Positions 21,886 to 32,613 of a DNA stretch of 64,000 bases are shown here, in pieces; position 1 is the first letter of the stretch; each line of letters begins with the position of its first letter. Position numbers and translations under genes: made by a program. Origin of the DNA: Haematococcus lacustris (taxonomy: Eukaryota; Chlorophyta; Chlorophyceae; Chlamydomonadales; Haematococcaceae). Below the pieces are notes generated by a model. The model had not been told where the DNA came from, did no database searches, and was given only the letters and a program-made list of their open reading frames with translations. The DNA is taken from the NCBI GenBank assembly GCA_030144725.1, contig JASKMD010000017.1, forward strand, positions 11,562,409 to 11,626,408, in the 5' to 3' direction.

Positions 21886-23310
21886 ATGCGATCGCTGTTG
21901 CCTCACATTGCAGCGCAACGAAGGAGGGTGGCACAGGCAGCGCAGGGATTTGCGAGCGCGTTCATTGGTTCGCGTGCAGCGGCGTCGCCCCATCCCGCAC
22001 ATGGCCATGCTGGCAGATGTTGGGGGGGCATGTCCAGGGGCATGTTGAGTGAACAGCTTGCGCTGTGCTATGGTCTGTCAGTTGGCCAGCAGCTGCGCAG
22101 TTATGCTGCCAAACCTGCTGCCAAGCCTGCAGCCGCTGCTGCTCCAGCCAAGCTATCAAAGGATCGGCGCAGCAACAAGCGTCTGTTCTCATGCCGCAAT
22201 GATCGTGTGAGAGCCATGTTCGATCAGATTTGGCCCACCCAGCAGCTGTCAGAGGAGGAGCTGCAGCTATTTCGCCGCAACAGCCGGGTGTTTGTGACCG
22301 ACCTGGGCCGTTCCATCCCCCTGAAGGCTAAGTTTCAGCTGGCCAAGGCAGGTGCAGAGAAGGTGCCACACCAGGAGGTGAAGCAACTGCTGTACGAGTC
22401 AGACCTGCATCTGGACGCAGTGGGCGAACATCCGCGGTGGGTCGGCATGTACAGCGGCTTTATAAGAGTCAGCAGGCTACTCTGTTGGGCTGCCCACGCA
22501 CTCACCCATCCCTGACATGCAGCTCTAGAGGAGATATGGTGATAAATGTGACGCTGTCATGCAAGAGGGCGAAGCCCATGCATGAGCACTGTGACGTGGC
22601 AGCTGCCAGGCTGTGATGCCCTGTGCTGGGTGTTATGCGCAACAATGCACAACTATCCTCTACCATGCAGTTCACGTCGAGTCACCTGCCTTGTTGTGCC
22701 ATCTTTGCCTTCCATCCTCACCATTGGTACAGCCTGCGGGTCTGCCTGAGCCACCATGCCTGCCGCATACACTGCCTTGCCTGTGTCAAGAACAGGTATA
22801 GCGACTTTGGTATGCAATTTGCGACTGGCAACCTTGCACTCGCCATGTTCTTCCATCCATGTTCTTCCATACAGATACCTGAAAATCCGGCGGTTGCGCG
22901 GCGGCAACTACGGTACCAAGCTCCAAGCACTGCGCAAGTTGCGCGTACTGTTGGGCTTCGCGCGGCGGCACCACGTGCAGTATCTGTACCACCAGTCACT
23001 CTTGCAGCCGGGTCCAGACCGAGTCTGGAAGCTGGTGACTGCGATGGAAAGCACCCTCGCGCTCTCTACGCTTCGCATGGGCTTTGGCCACGACATCCTT
23101 GCCATCCGAGGCATGCTGGCTCGGGGCTCGATACACTTGAACGGGAGCCGGCCGGCCATGCCAGAACGTGGCGTCGTGCAGCCAGGCGACATTTTACAGC
23201 CCGCCCGGGCGTCAAACGAGTGGTTCAAGACATACACCGCCAGCCAACTAGGGTTGCAACTGATGCGGGAAGTGGCATCTGACTGGGCTGTGCAAGGGCC
23301 TCTTGCATGA
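21886..23310 (+). CDS. uS4-type ribosomal protein, probably mitochondrial
   Basis: This is a small-subunit ribosomal protein that would bind 16S-like rRNA. Two exons, 21886-22436 and 22875-23310, join in phase through a split Arg codon (CG|A) to give 328 residues. The N-terminus (MRSLLPHIAAQRRRVAQAAQ) is Arg/Ala-rich without acidic residues, like a mitochondrial presequence. A conserved basic core (KIRRLRGGNYGTKLQALRKL, about 187-206) follows. The S4 RNA-binding domain lies at about 247-292, with MLARGSIHLNG and a VVQPGDIL end. An in-frame ATG at 21844 is possible; 21886 is preferred because it opens the presequence directly. Plastid targeting cannot be excluded. The gene follows CYP51 on the same strand after 0.8 kb. 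Confidence 0.85.
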
Positions 23311-23315
23311 CAGCA

Positions 23316-23395
23316 GGACTGCAGACTAACAGCCTTTTCTGCAGGACTGCAGACTAATAGCCATTTCTGCAGAACTGCAGACTGATAGCCTTGGG
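23316..23395. repeat. Three tandem copies of a ~28-bp unit
   Basis: GCAG(G/A)ACTGCAGACTAA.AGCC is repeated three times with small changes, just after the uS4 stop codon. Confidence 0.85.
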
Positions 23396-23479
23396 TCGCC
23401 CTGTGCCATGGACCTTGGTGGGATGATCATCACTCCATGGATCTCATGAGAAACCCAAGTAGCTTGAAAATGCCACTGT

Positions 23480-23713
23480 CCGCCTTAATGCGCATCGCGT
23501 GGTGACGAAGAAGAAGCGGAAGGGCGGCGCGAAGCAGAAGAAGGACTCGGGAAAGAAACGGAAAGGTTCGTGTCCCTAGCTGACTGTGCGCTACCTGAGT
23601 TACGCGATGTGTAATACCCGTCGGTCTTGTTGGTTCCATCGCAGCGTCTCGCTCGCCTCAAGGAAAGCAACGACAGGAGCGCCGCGATGGCTGGAACACG
23701 AGCAGACGTCAAG
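23480..23713 (+). pseudogene. Fanzor subfamily I 5' exons (copy 2)
   Basis: The first block encodes a basic segment (TKKKRKGGAKQKKDSGKKRK) ending at a GT donor near 23565. After an AG acceptor at 23643, a second block (RLARLKESNDRSAAMAGTRA) ends at a clean AA|GTGAGT donor (23713). The same blocks occur at 10440-10260 (-). They are likely the N-terminal exons of the subfamily, with a nuclear localisation signal, and have lost the central nuclease exons. Confidence 0.5.
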
Positions 23714-23800
23714 TGAGTCGAAAAGCCACCCCCGCCTTGTGTGCCCCCGCACTGTTTGTGTCCCCGCCTTTGTGTCTTGGCCTGTCAAAATATCAATTGC

Positions 23801-24355
23801 GCAAAGGAGGAGCTGCATCATGATCAGCCCAACAGGCCTGCAGGCCGGAAGCCCCCAGCAGGGCAAGTGGAACACCGCTTGTTGCGTCCAGCCTGGAGCC
23901 AGCAGCGTGACCTGCCAGTGCGGGGCCTGATGTGGTGCCCGGTAGTGGCCCCCCGCAAGCCCCCACAGGCCCCACGCAGCAGCCAGGAGGCCACACAGCC
24001 AGCAGCCTCAGAGCCTGGGCCCGGCACTCCCCCGCCAGTCACGCGCAGCAAGCGCACCGAGGCTGAGCAGGCAGCTGAGCCCACCCAGCCCGCCAAGGGC
24101 AAAGGCAAGGGCGAGGCTGCCAAAGCCATGCCAGCACCACAGCCAGGCAGGTGGCTGGACAGGGACTGCAATGCAGCGCTGAACATGCAGCGCATTGGGG
24201 AGAGCATGTGGCGGCCACTGGAGCTGTGCTACTGGCCAGACCAGGGAGCTCTGCCAGCCAAGGGCAAGGAGTACCCTGGCCTAGCCTACAAGCGGCTGCG
24301 AGACAAGCCCAGCCCCAAGGCCCAGCAGCAGCAGCAGCCTGTTGTGGCACAGTAG
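23801..24355 (+). pseudogene. Fanzor subfamily I C-terminal exon (copy 2)
   Basis: This exon fragment begins at the EELHHDQPNRPAGRKPPAGQ block (equivalent to copy 7 at about 58950) and ends at TAG 24353-24355. It contains LLRPAWSQQRDLPVRGLMWC, the Pro/Lys-rich linker, and the RuvC-III motif LDRDCNAALNMQRIGES with its catalytic Asp. The frame is open throughout, but RuvC-I and the alternative RuvC-II Glu region are absent upstream because of an internal deletion. It cannot encode an active nuclease alone. Confidence 0.8.
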
Positions 24356-24625
24356 TGTGTTGAGCTGTTATCAGCTTACAATAAGCGCATGTTTTTTCAT
24401 GCCAACTCTACACAATAGCCCTAACGGGTCAGGCAATAGTGTAGGTGGTAGGCACTCATGCACCATGTCCATGTGCATTGGGTATACTCCACACAGCCCC
24501 ATAAACACAATTTGAGTCGGGCCACTATTGCCCACTAGTATATTCCCGCTGGTGGCTGCTAGTGGGTACTACTGATCCGGCTCAAATGGAGGCCCTAGTG
24601 AGGGACCAGAGGGCCGACCCCCACC
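24356..24625 (+). ncRNA. Conserved 3' non-coding block of Fanzor I (candidate guide-RNA region), copy 2
   Basis: This is the longest copy of the block. It contains CCAACTCTACACAATAGCCC (about 24402), GTGCATTGGGTATACTCCAC, CCCACTAG..TATATTCCCGCT..CTAGTGGG (inverted repeat) and then CTCAAATGGA.GCCCTAGTGAGGGAC. The last part is also found at 57471-57500 (-). Its position just downstream of a Fanzor stop suggests an fRNA/element-end role; this is an inference. Confidence 0.4.
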
Positions 24626-24794
24626 CTGACCAAGGATTTGCCTGTGCAATGCCCAGCAGCCATGCCAGGCTGATGGTTTAGCGTTGTAAAATTATATCAA
24701 GGTTCGTCAGCATAATTAGGGTTAGTCGCTGTCCACGCTGCTACTTCATGACTTGCTGCCCACAATAACCGCACACCACAACACCCTTGCCCGC

Positions 24795-25797
24795 TACAAC
24801 TCATCATGCAACAAGTGATCCCAGGGGTGTGGTGGCACGTGGCTGCCAATCCGTCCTCTGTCAAACTTCGCCGCGCAGACGCGGCCGTACATTGTGAGCG
24901 CGTGTTGCCACTGCTTGCTGTCTGCCACCCGCAAGCACATCAGCTCTAGCGACTCCGTATCGCCGTACTGAAAGGAGTTGTGATCAAAGGTGATGCTGAC
25001 CTCAACCGCCTCTACTTCCGGGTTCTCCGCCGCTAGCCGGCGGGCCGCGTCCTTAGAAATGCACTTGCCTCCCGAGCTTGCCGCGCTCCACATTCCGGTG
25101 TCGTCCCATGCGCCGTTCATTACCGCACACAGTTGCGGGTTTGGGCTGTGGTGGACCAAGCACCGCCCGCTTACATGCTGCACCTGAGCGGCCCGTCATC
25201 AACAATCAAGTCGTGGGACAGCTGGAGCACTGGACAACAGCTGTGCCAAGCCATTCGTAGCAGTAGCAGTGACAACATCAACCAGAAGCTCCAGCCTGTT
25301 GCTCTTTCTCGAAAGCTCCTGTCCATGAGCCTAAGTTACTATATCCCTTGACCCGTGATTCTGTGTGGCAGCCCACCCACCTTCCAGCCTTGTGACCGAA
25401 CGTGCGATGCCATGAGCCCATCAGCAGCCTGCCCGTCCCCCAGAGTGTCCACCAGGCCAAACCTGGGGCCAGCCAAGGGGCAATGGCCACAGCAGGCAGC
25501 ATGTGACAGCTACCACAATGCCAGGCGGTCGTGGTCCACTTTGAGCTCACCAGAACTGAAGGAACCTGCACCCTGGAGCCCTTGGACTGCTGATCACTCA
25601 GACCACTTTACCCAGGCAGTGCCCACCCTAGGAGTCATGATTGCAGCCTGCCTTCCTGTCACTCGCTGTCGCTGCCGCTGTGACAATAGCTGCTGCGACC
25701 ATCATGGGAACAAGCGCTCGAGCCCGTGCGCTTGCTGCTCCTATCCCTGCTCTGCTGCTGCTGCCGCTGCCGCTGCTGCTGCTGCTGCTGCCGCTGC

Positions 25798-25840
<43 letters not shown>

Positions 25841-28625
25841 GCTGCTGCTGCTGCCGCTGCTGCTGCCGCTGCTGCTGCTGCTGCTGCCGCTGCTGCTGCT
25901 GCCGCTGCTGCCGCTGCTGCCGCTGCTGCTCCCGTGCTCCTGCCGCTGCTGCTGCCGAGGCACTGAGTCCCACCTGAGGTCCTCATCCATGAAGCGTGGC
26001 CAGTGCCATGCCACTGCTGCCAGGTCCATTTGGCAGAACCGCATGTCATTCTGCTTGCAGGGCGGCACTGCAGCCTGGCCAGGCTGAGCCACTGAGAAAC
26101 GATCGCATGGCCCAGCTGCTCAGCAGCAGGACAGCAGCAACAGTGGCGGCAGTGGTGGCTGCAGGAGCAACAGCAGCACCAGGAGCAGCAGCTGCAGCAG
26201 CGGTGGCGGTTGTGGCAGAGACCGCACAACCCCGGGTTGATTGAGAGCAGGCGCAGCCGCTGGTTGGAGTGTGACGCTGGCGGTCGGCCAAAGGTGCAGC
26301 GGGTGCTGTGCACGTCAGCATCGGCTGTAATGATGGCGCCGCGGCGTACCTGTGGGTCGTTGGTATCGCGAGTAAAAGTCGAACGCCACGGCGTCGGCAT
26401 GGCTGTGCGGCGTCAGGGTGGCCATGAAGTCGCTGTCGTACAGGTTGTCGCCATTTGTGATGACCACCCAGCGCGAGCTCCTCGGACATGCTGCGCGTGG
26501 TTGTGTGCAGCACATCCCGTGACAGAGCGCTATGTTTTGCTTAAGCATAAACAAGTCGGTGGAATGTACGCTATATATTGGCGACGTGCGGTGTAGAACG
26601 GAGGCATGACAGGCGAAGCAAGGCGGGGCAGGCAAGTCAGCAACTGGTGGTAAGCGGAGCCCGGGAGGAGCGTACCATGCGGCAGTGCCGTTCAGGTCAC
26701 AAGGGTAGTTACCCAGACCGGGCTGGCCTTCCACCTGTTCTGTTGCCTCTGCTACCGCCATCGCTGTCGCTACTTTGGGCTCGCGCGGTGCCCTCGCCAG
26801 CATTGTGGCCTAGCAGCGGCCAGGAGTCACTTTGTTCAGGGTGACAATCCCCGCTGCTGCCCCTACCTCGTATTGCGTAGTCAGTCACATTGTACAGCCG
26901 CTTGTGGTAGTCTGGTTTCCAGTAACCGTTAGCATCTTTGGCACCCCAGCCATACTTCACCTGCAGGCCCGCAGCCAGGGCACCCAGAGTGTCCGTGCCC
27001 TGTCATCCTAGGCTTCAGCAGGCGAGCCACTCTTGTCTGACACTCCTGGCGCTCTTTGGCACACCCTGAGTCTCGAGGAAAATAGAGAGGAAGAGTGTAC
27101 CCAGTCTGTATGACCTGCTGCCAGCAGCTAAACAGTGCTAAGAGGCGCAGCCATCAAAGGACAACACCCAGGCCAGGCCTAGGAGCTGAGCCAGGCCTAC
27201 CAGCCTGGACACCTGCGGGGTGCCTGGTCACAGTGTTGGGGAGCAGGGGAGCTGGCAGGCTGGCCAGCAAGGTGTACAGGTAAGCAGGGCAAACCCAGCT
27301 GCTGCCTTAGCCTGCTGCAGCCTGCTCAGTGGTGGCGGAGGACTACCAGTGCGCCTTCAAAGATGCAGCCAGCTGCCAGCCGGAACAGCACAGCAACAGG
27401 TGGATGCGCTGTAGTGCTCCCAACCTCCTCTTTCTTGTTGTGTAGCTTAGGGGGTGCTCAGAGGCACAGCCAGGCACACCCACCCATTCAGCAAAGATCC
27501 AGATCCTGCTGTCTTGCAGGTCCTCCACCATGCGTCCTAGCTCCCCAAACGTGCGGTCGTCATACACCAGCAGCAGCGCCTCCCACCTGCACAACACTGC
27601 CCGGGCTGCAGCTCACCCGCCCCGCCCCGCCCCGCCCCGCCCCGCCCCGCCCCGCCCCGCCCCGCCCCGCCCCGCCCCGCCCCGCCCCGCCCCGCCCCGC
27701 CCCGCCCCGCCCCGCCCCGCCCCGCCCCGCCCCGCCCCGCCCCGCCCCGCCCCGCCCCGCCCCGCCCCGCCCCGCCCCGCCCCGCCCCGCCCCGCCCCGC
27801 CCCGCCCCGCCCCGCCCCGCCCCGCCCCGCCCCGCCCCGCCCCGCCCCGCCCCGCCCCGCCCCGCCCCGCCCCGCCCCGCCCCGCCCCGCCCCGCCCCGC
27901 CCCGCCCCGCCCCGCCCCGCCCCGCCCCGCCCCGCCCCGCCCCGCCCCGCCCCGCCCCGCCCCGCCCCGCCCCGCCCCGCCCCGCCCCGCCCCGCCCCGC
28001 CCCGCCCCGCCCCGCCCCGCCCCGCCCCGCCCCGCCCCGCCCCACACCTTTTGTGTGTCTGCTGCTGCAGGGATCTGAGCAGTAGCTGCAGTGAGTGGTC
28101 GCCGTACTGGTTCCTGCGTGGCAGGCATGGGCCATGTAGCATTCTCATGGCAGCTGAAAGCATTCTCATGGCAGCTGAAAGCATTCTCATGGCAGCTGAT
28201 GCTGAGGTGTCAGCATCTGCCTCAGGGGGGGAGGGATAGGAAATTAGGTATTGGTACCGGTTGTAGGTCACAGACACTCACAGATAACACAGCCCCTACC
28301 CATTAGTAGGGGAATAATGTGCTGTGCACCACACCATCGTGTAGGTATACAGCAGCAGGGCACACGGGGCCATCGGAGATGCAGGTCAAGCTACTGTCAC
28401 TGTCTCCACCCTCTGCCAGCCGGGCAAGGAAAATTAGACATGTCCGAGGCTGGCTGTGTCGACATGCAGTGCGCACCCGTGAGCCCAGTACGTCCGAATA
28501 ACCACGCATACCATGTCCTGCGAGATGTTCGCCCCGCCCGCCGCGCTGATGCTCTCCGCTCGGGCGTATTCGAGCGATCCCGTCACAAGAACCACTGCAA
28601 CCAGCCATCTTATCAAACCTGACAT
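24795..28625 (-). CDS. Secreted/Golgi glycosyltransferase-like protein (multi-exon, partial model)
   Basis: Exon 1 (28625-28477) encodes an N-terminal signal (MSGLIRWLVAVVLVTGSLEY) and DMVCVVIRTYWAHG. Exon 2 (28113-28048) adds NQYGDHSLQLLLRSLQQQTH. Exon 3 (27586 to about 27492) adds LLLVYDDRTFGELGRMVEDL. These join in phase. Later coding blocks are about 27010-26877 (VKYGWGAKDANGYWKPDYHK), 26485-26340 (WVVITNGDNLYDSDFMATL), about 26070-25965 (MRFCQMDLAAVAWHWPRFMD), 25440-25378 and about 25170-24795 (stop). The order resembles a GT-A fold: a nucleotide-binding start, then an NGDN motif in the DxD position. The substrate is unknown and exon borders after exon 3 are approximate. Intron 2 is almost entirely (GGGGC)n. 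Confidence 0.5.
25740..25945. repeat. CTG/CCG triplet-rich tract
   Basis: CTG and CCG triplets alternate over about 200 bp in an intron or coding edge of the glycosyltransferase-like gene. On the minus strand it reads as poly-Gln/Arg, poly-Ser/Gly or poly-Ala depending on frame, and none of these frames is demonstrably coding. Confidence 0.85.
27620..28043. repeat. (CCCCG)n pentanucleotide array, about 85 copies, filling an intron
   Basis: The array is pure over 424 bp. On the sense strand of the host gene (minus) it is (GGGGC)n and starts four bases inside the intron, after the GTGTGG donor at 28047. The acceptor lies at 27587 just beyond it. The long Ala-Gly-Arg-Gly and Pro-Ala-Pro-Pro-Arg frames are artefacts. 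Confidence 0.95.
28139..28202. repeat. Three copies of a 21-bp unit
   Basis: AGCATTCTCATGGCAGCTGAA is repeated three times in the first intron of the glycosyltransferase-like gene. Confidence 0.9.
28268..28325. repeat. Left arm of an inverted repeat pair (partner 29585-29640)
   Basis: AACACAGCCCCTACCCATTAGTAGGGG at about 28288-28314 is matched in inverted orientation at about 29600-29626. The arms enclose 1.3 kb that includes exon 1 of the glycosyltransferase-like gene. The flanks do not show an obvious target duplication. Confidence 0.7.
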
Positions 28626-28799
28626 CGTCGCTGGTGTCCACGCACACGTATGTCCGTCTCGCGAGTGACTGATCTTTGAACCGAAATGTATGATTTGTAT
28701 TCACAGGTAGAAGCGGCGGGCTCGTGCATTCGGCAGCGGCATTACGACACGGAGGCAAGATACAGCGGCAATCGCGGTGATCGCGGGGGCTACTGGTGG

Positions 28800-29585
28800 G
28801 TTAACTAGGTCATGTGGTCTGCCAAGCTAATGTGGCACACGAGGTGCTCCAGCACATGTCGCATAGCTTGCTGCGTAGCTGGCAGCTCCGGTAGCCCAAC
28901 AAACCCAGATGTACTCAGTGCCTTGTGCAAGCGAAACTTAGTGTCATGGAGGACTACCAGCTCATTGTGTGGGCGTGACCTTCAGACGTGCGTGCCTAGA
29001 TGTGTGTGCGTGCCTCCAGCAGGAAGGCAGGAGAGCAGTGACCAGGTAGCTGTTGACGGCGGCTGGTCTCATCACCATAAGGATGGAGCTTGGTCTGGGT
29101 GACGGTGAGGTTGCTGCAGTGCTGGCTTTTGTGCGATGTGTGCTCAGCCATGCCAGACAGCAGCTTTACCAGGTGCCCAAGCACTGAACTGACCTGGTAC
29201 CACATCTGGTGCATGCAGCCAGTGCGCGCAGCATACAGCAGGCAGATGAGGAAGCTGCGCAGCCAAGCGCCCACAGGAACTTGGAGGCTCCTGTGCAACT
29301 GGTGAGGGCACAGCCTCAACATCCACTGTAGCAATATCTAGCGGGTGTGGATTCTGTTATCTTTGACACCTAGGGAAGGTGGTGGGAGCCCCAGCCATGC
29401 CCCAGACGGAAGCTCCTCCCTCAATGCAAGCTGGCTCTGCCGGAGCCTTCTCCTTCTTCTTCTCTTTGACTGTGGTTTCTGAGTTGCGATGCCGCCACCC
29501 TGTTCTGTTGCCCCTAGGGCAGGCACTGCATTTTGAGGGAGGGAAGCATGGTAGTCAGGCAGGCACTGCATGTTTGTTTGCAGGC
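28800..29585. other. Intergenic region, no gene seen
   Basis: Only short, unconvincing ORFs are present. It lies between the 5' end of the minus-strand glycosyltransferase-like gene and repeat DNA. Confidence 0.4.
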
Positions 29586-29699
29586 TCAGACAGCACATTA
29601 ATCCCCTACTAATGGGAAGGGGCTGTGTTATCTGTAATCCAAACTGTGTGTCTGAGACAAACATCCCTAATTTGTAAACCCCACCCCCTTGCGAGGGTC

Positions 29700-29897
29700 G
29701 GGCGATCGATGTTGGCATGAAACACATGCTCTGATGTAAGCAACAATTGCCTAGTGCACACACGCTACTGTGCTACAGGCTGCTGGGCCTGGGCCTTGGG
29801 TGCTCGGTCTCACAGCTTCTTCCAGCTCAATCCTGCTGCCATCACAGCCCTTGGGCAAGTTCACACAGCATGGGCTTGGCGTACACTACTATGCCAC

Positions 29898-29946
<49 letters not shown>

Positions 29947-29960
29947 ACCTTTGGTGAGCA
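29700..29960. repeat. (CTG)n tract and possible decayed Fanzor I 3' end
   Basis: A CTG run at 29897-29946 is preceded by CTACTATGCCACAGGCTG. A second CTACTGTGCTACAGGCTG lies at 29766. Both resemble the stop-codon/Gln-tract junction of Fanzor I read on the minus strand (compare 58424-58450). Similarity is weak beyond this. Confidence 0.35.
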
Positions 29961-30431
29961 GTCTCACAGCCCTTGGTGGGCAAGCCTAGCTGCTGCCCAG
30001 GCCACCTGGGACAAGGCCTCCATGGCTTGTGCCCTGCACACCTGCCACCATGCTCCCGACCTCATGTCTTGCTGCTGCCAGGTCATTGCCCACTAGGCCC
30101 CACAGCAGGTGCTTCAGGTGGCATGCAGCCATGCGCCATGCCCTATGCACCTGTCTGTGCCTTAGGTGGTGATGGGGTGGTACTGTGTGAGGCTTGTGAT
30201 AGAAGCTGAGTGGCAGCTGGTGAAATCTGGGTAGCAGCTGGTAGCAACTGGGTAGAAGCTGGGCATATCACAAGTGCAAGGCACGGCATGGTGTCCGGCA
30301 GGCCACTGGCCGCTAGCAGTGCGGGTCACCCCATCTAGGATGACTTGCCTGACTTTGTGATAACTGGTGGCAGTGCCAGACCCCATGTGGGGCTGGGGCA
30401 TCAGGCTGGCACCCCAGGGGCCTTGGCTACG

Positions 30432-30432
<1 letters not shown>

Positions 30433-30512
<80 letters not shown>

Positions 30513-30545
30513 TGCCTGCCCGCCCGCCCGCCCGCCCGCCCGCCC
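30433..30545. repeat. (CCTG)n followed by (CCCG)n tetranucleotide tract
   Basis: About 20 CCTG units pass into CCCG units. The array lies 75 bp upstream of the first recognised exon of the PAC1-like gene. Confidence 0.95.
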
Positions 30546-30620
30546 ACCTGCCTGACAACTCCCACCTTGTATAGTCTGGCACACCCTGTAGCCGTACCTC
30601 TGCCCGTCTTGCTGATGCAG

Positions 30621-32465
30621 TGGAACGAAGCGTTGATGAAGTCCCTGTTCCCCAATGGCCTGGTGGTGGAGACAATGGTGGGTTCAGTGCCCGCTCCACA
30701 CCCATCTGCCACGACCACCCATTACCTGCCCACTTACCTGCCCGCCTGCCTGCCTACTCACCCACCTGCTGCTATCTCTGCCCCCTGCTTCCAGCAAGTT
30801 TCCTGCTCTACCTCCAGGACATCAGATCAGCTGAGCTTAGATGAGCCAAAGCTACCAGCTGGAGCACACTAGGCATTGCGCCTGGTTAGCATGCAAGCTG
30901 GCAGCCTCCATGTCATGGCCCATGCCCTGGTCACCAGCCTGATGCTTGCCCTGCTGCCCCTGCTGCCCCTGCTGGCCCCAGGTCATTGCCACCAGCCCGC
31001 CTGGCTGTGCCCTCATCCGCAGCCTCCCCGGCAAGCAGGTGTGCTGGCCAGGATGAGATGCTGCTTTCCATTCCCTTCTGATTTGCCCCCCCTCTACGGC
31101 CTTTACTGCTGCATTTGCTGCTGCTGCTGCTCCTGCCCCTGCTACTCTCGCTGCTGCCATTGCTGTTTATGCGGATGCTGACGTGCCTTACCCCACACAC
31201 ACTTCTCGCCAAGGCCATGGCAATTGTCTGCATGGTATGTTAGTAGGCTCAAGCTTCAGACCCTCCCCATCCACACACAGACGTCTGTAGTTCCACCCTC
31301 CACACACAGACCCATCCACACACAGACGTCAGTAGTTGGCAGGGACCCCCCCGGTGCCTGCCTGCTGCCCTGCCCTCCAGCGGCCTGTCTGCCCGCCCTC
31401 TGCCTCCCCCTCCCTGCAGCTGCTTGGCAGCCTGCATCTGCCAGAAGAGCCCGCTGCTGGGAACGCCGCCCTGCCCAGCTGTGGGGGTGTGGGGGACCGC
31501 AGCTGCCTGATGTGGAGCTGGGCCAGTGAGGGCGCGCCCCTGCTGCTGGTGGCATGCCAGTATGCGGTCAAGCCGGAGCGGGCTCATGCGGTAGCCCTGG
31601 CACTCATGGAGAGGGTGTGCCCCAAGCAGGTGAGACCTGCCAGCCTCATAGCCACCAGCCGTGCCTCCCATGTATGTAGGGGACGCTGGCGGGACGGGGG
31701 CTGGGGCTAGCGGGGGTAGGGCTTGGGCTTGGGCTGGGTCTAGGGCTGAGTCTAAGGCTGGGGCTGGGGCTGGGGCTGAGGCTGAGGCTGGGGCTGGGCT
31801 TTTGGTTTCTAGTCTGACCTGCCTTGTTGTGTGCTCCAGGATTGTGGCCATGCTCAGTTGCCTCCTGCTGATGCCCCCTTGTGCAGCTGCTGGTGCTCTG
31901 CTCCCTGGGCGCTGGGCAGCTGGCCGGCTGCGGTCACGTGGATGAGTCCCAGTCCGCTGGGGTGTTTCACCTAGAGACAGAGTGCAGCAGCAGCAGCACG
32001 GTGCAGCTGGGTGCAGTGGCAGCCAGTCAGCAGACCCTGCCGCTGCCACCTGGCATAGTGCTCAGCGGGCTGCCTGCAGCGCTGACAACATATTGTCAGG
32101 TGTGACGGAGGTTCAGGAGTAGGGGGGAAGGGGGGGAGGGCTGGGGAAGCGGGGGGGAGGGCAGGGGAGGGGAGGGCAGGGGAAGATTGAGGGCCCACAT
32201 GCCTGTAAGCGTTGCTGTGCTGTGTTGTGCTTTCTTTTGTGACGCGTTGCAGATACGTAACATGCACGCTCATGTACTTGTGCATCTAGAGGCAGCGCCA
32301 GGCTCAGCAGGACCAGCTGTCTCAGCGCTGGCGTCAGGGGCCTGCCGCCTGCTTTCAATGGGCACCACAAGGGGACTGGGCATAGTTTTGACGAGCCCAG
32401 ATGCTCACAAAGCAGCCTGCAAGGCGTTGCTCGTGAAGTCAGAACCGCATGCTGTGTACACCTAG
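30621..32465 (+). CDS. Proteasome assembly chaperone 1-like protein (5' end not resolved)
   Basis: PAC1 (PSMG1) pairs with PAC2 to assemble the 20S proteasome alpha ring. Supported exons are 30621-30677, 30982-31038, 31420-31629, 31887-32099 and 32253-32465. All are in phase 0 with GT..AG introns and give 249 codons plus a stop. The N-terminal piece reads WNEALMKSLFPNGLVVETM. The best family match is at the C-terminus: LPPGIVLSGLPAALTTYCQ followed by a hydrophobic strand and the ending AVYT*, which resembles the PNIVHDLPAA..SYCQ region and terminal IYT of animal PAC1. The initiating exon must lie upstream of 30621 but I could not place it. Assignment rests on remembered family patterns. Confidence 0.55.
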
Positions 32466-32613
32466 TGACTTCCGGGTTGCTATCGTCCACCTTGCGCCTT
32501 TCTAAGCTAGTCTTGTGGAGGGGAGCGTGCTGTGACGTTACGTCATGTTCAATACTCGTGGCGAGCTATCTCATCTGCGCTAGTCTGGCAACACTGCGGT
32601 ACTGTCGCGTTGT

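Noticed and set aside
25355..26400. Poly-Leu, poly-Ala and poly-Cys frames over 25740-25945
   Set aside because: These are triplet-repeat shadows. The supported reading is the minus-strand glycosyltransferase-like gene around them.
27363..28277. Pro-Ala-Pro-Pro-Arg and Gly-Ala-Gly-Arg-Gly ORFs
   Set aside because: These are artefacts of the (CCCCG)n array, which lies between a supported donor and acceptor.
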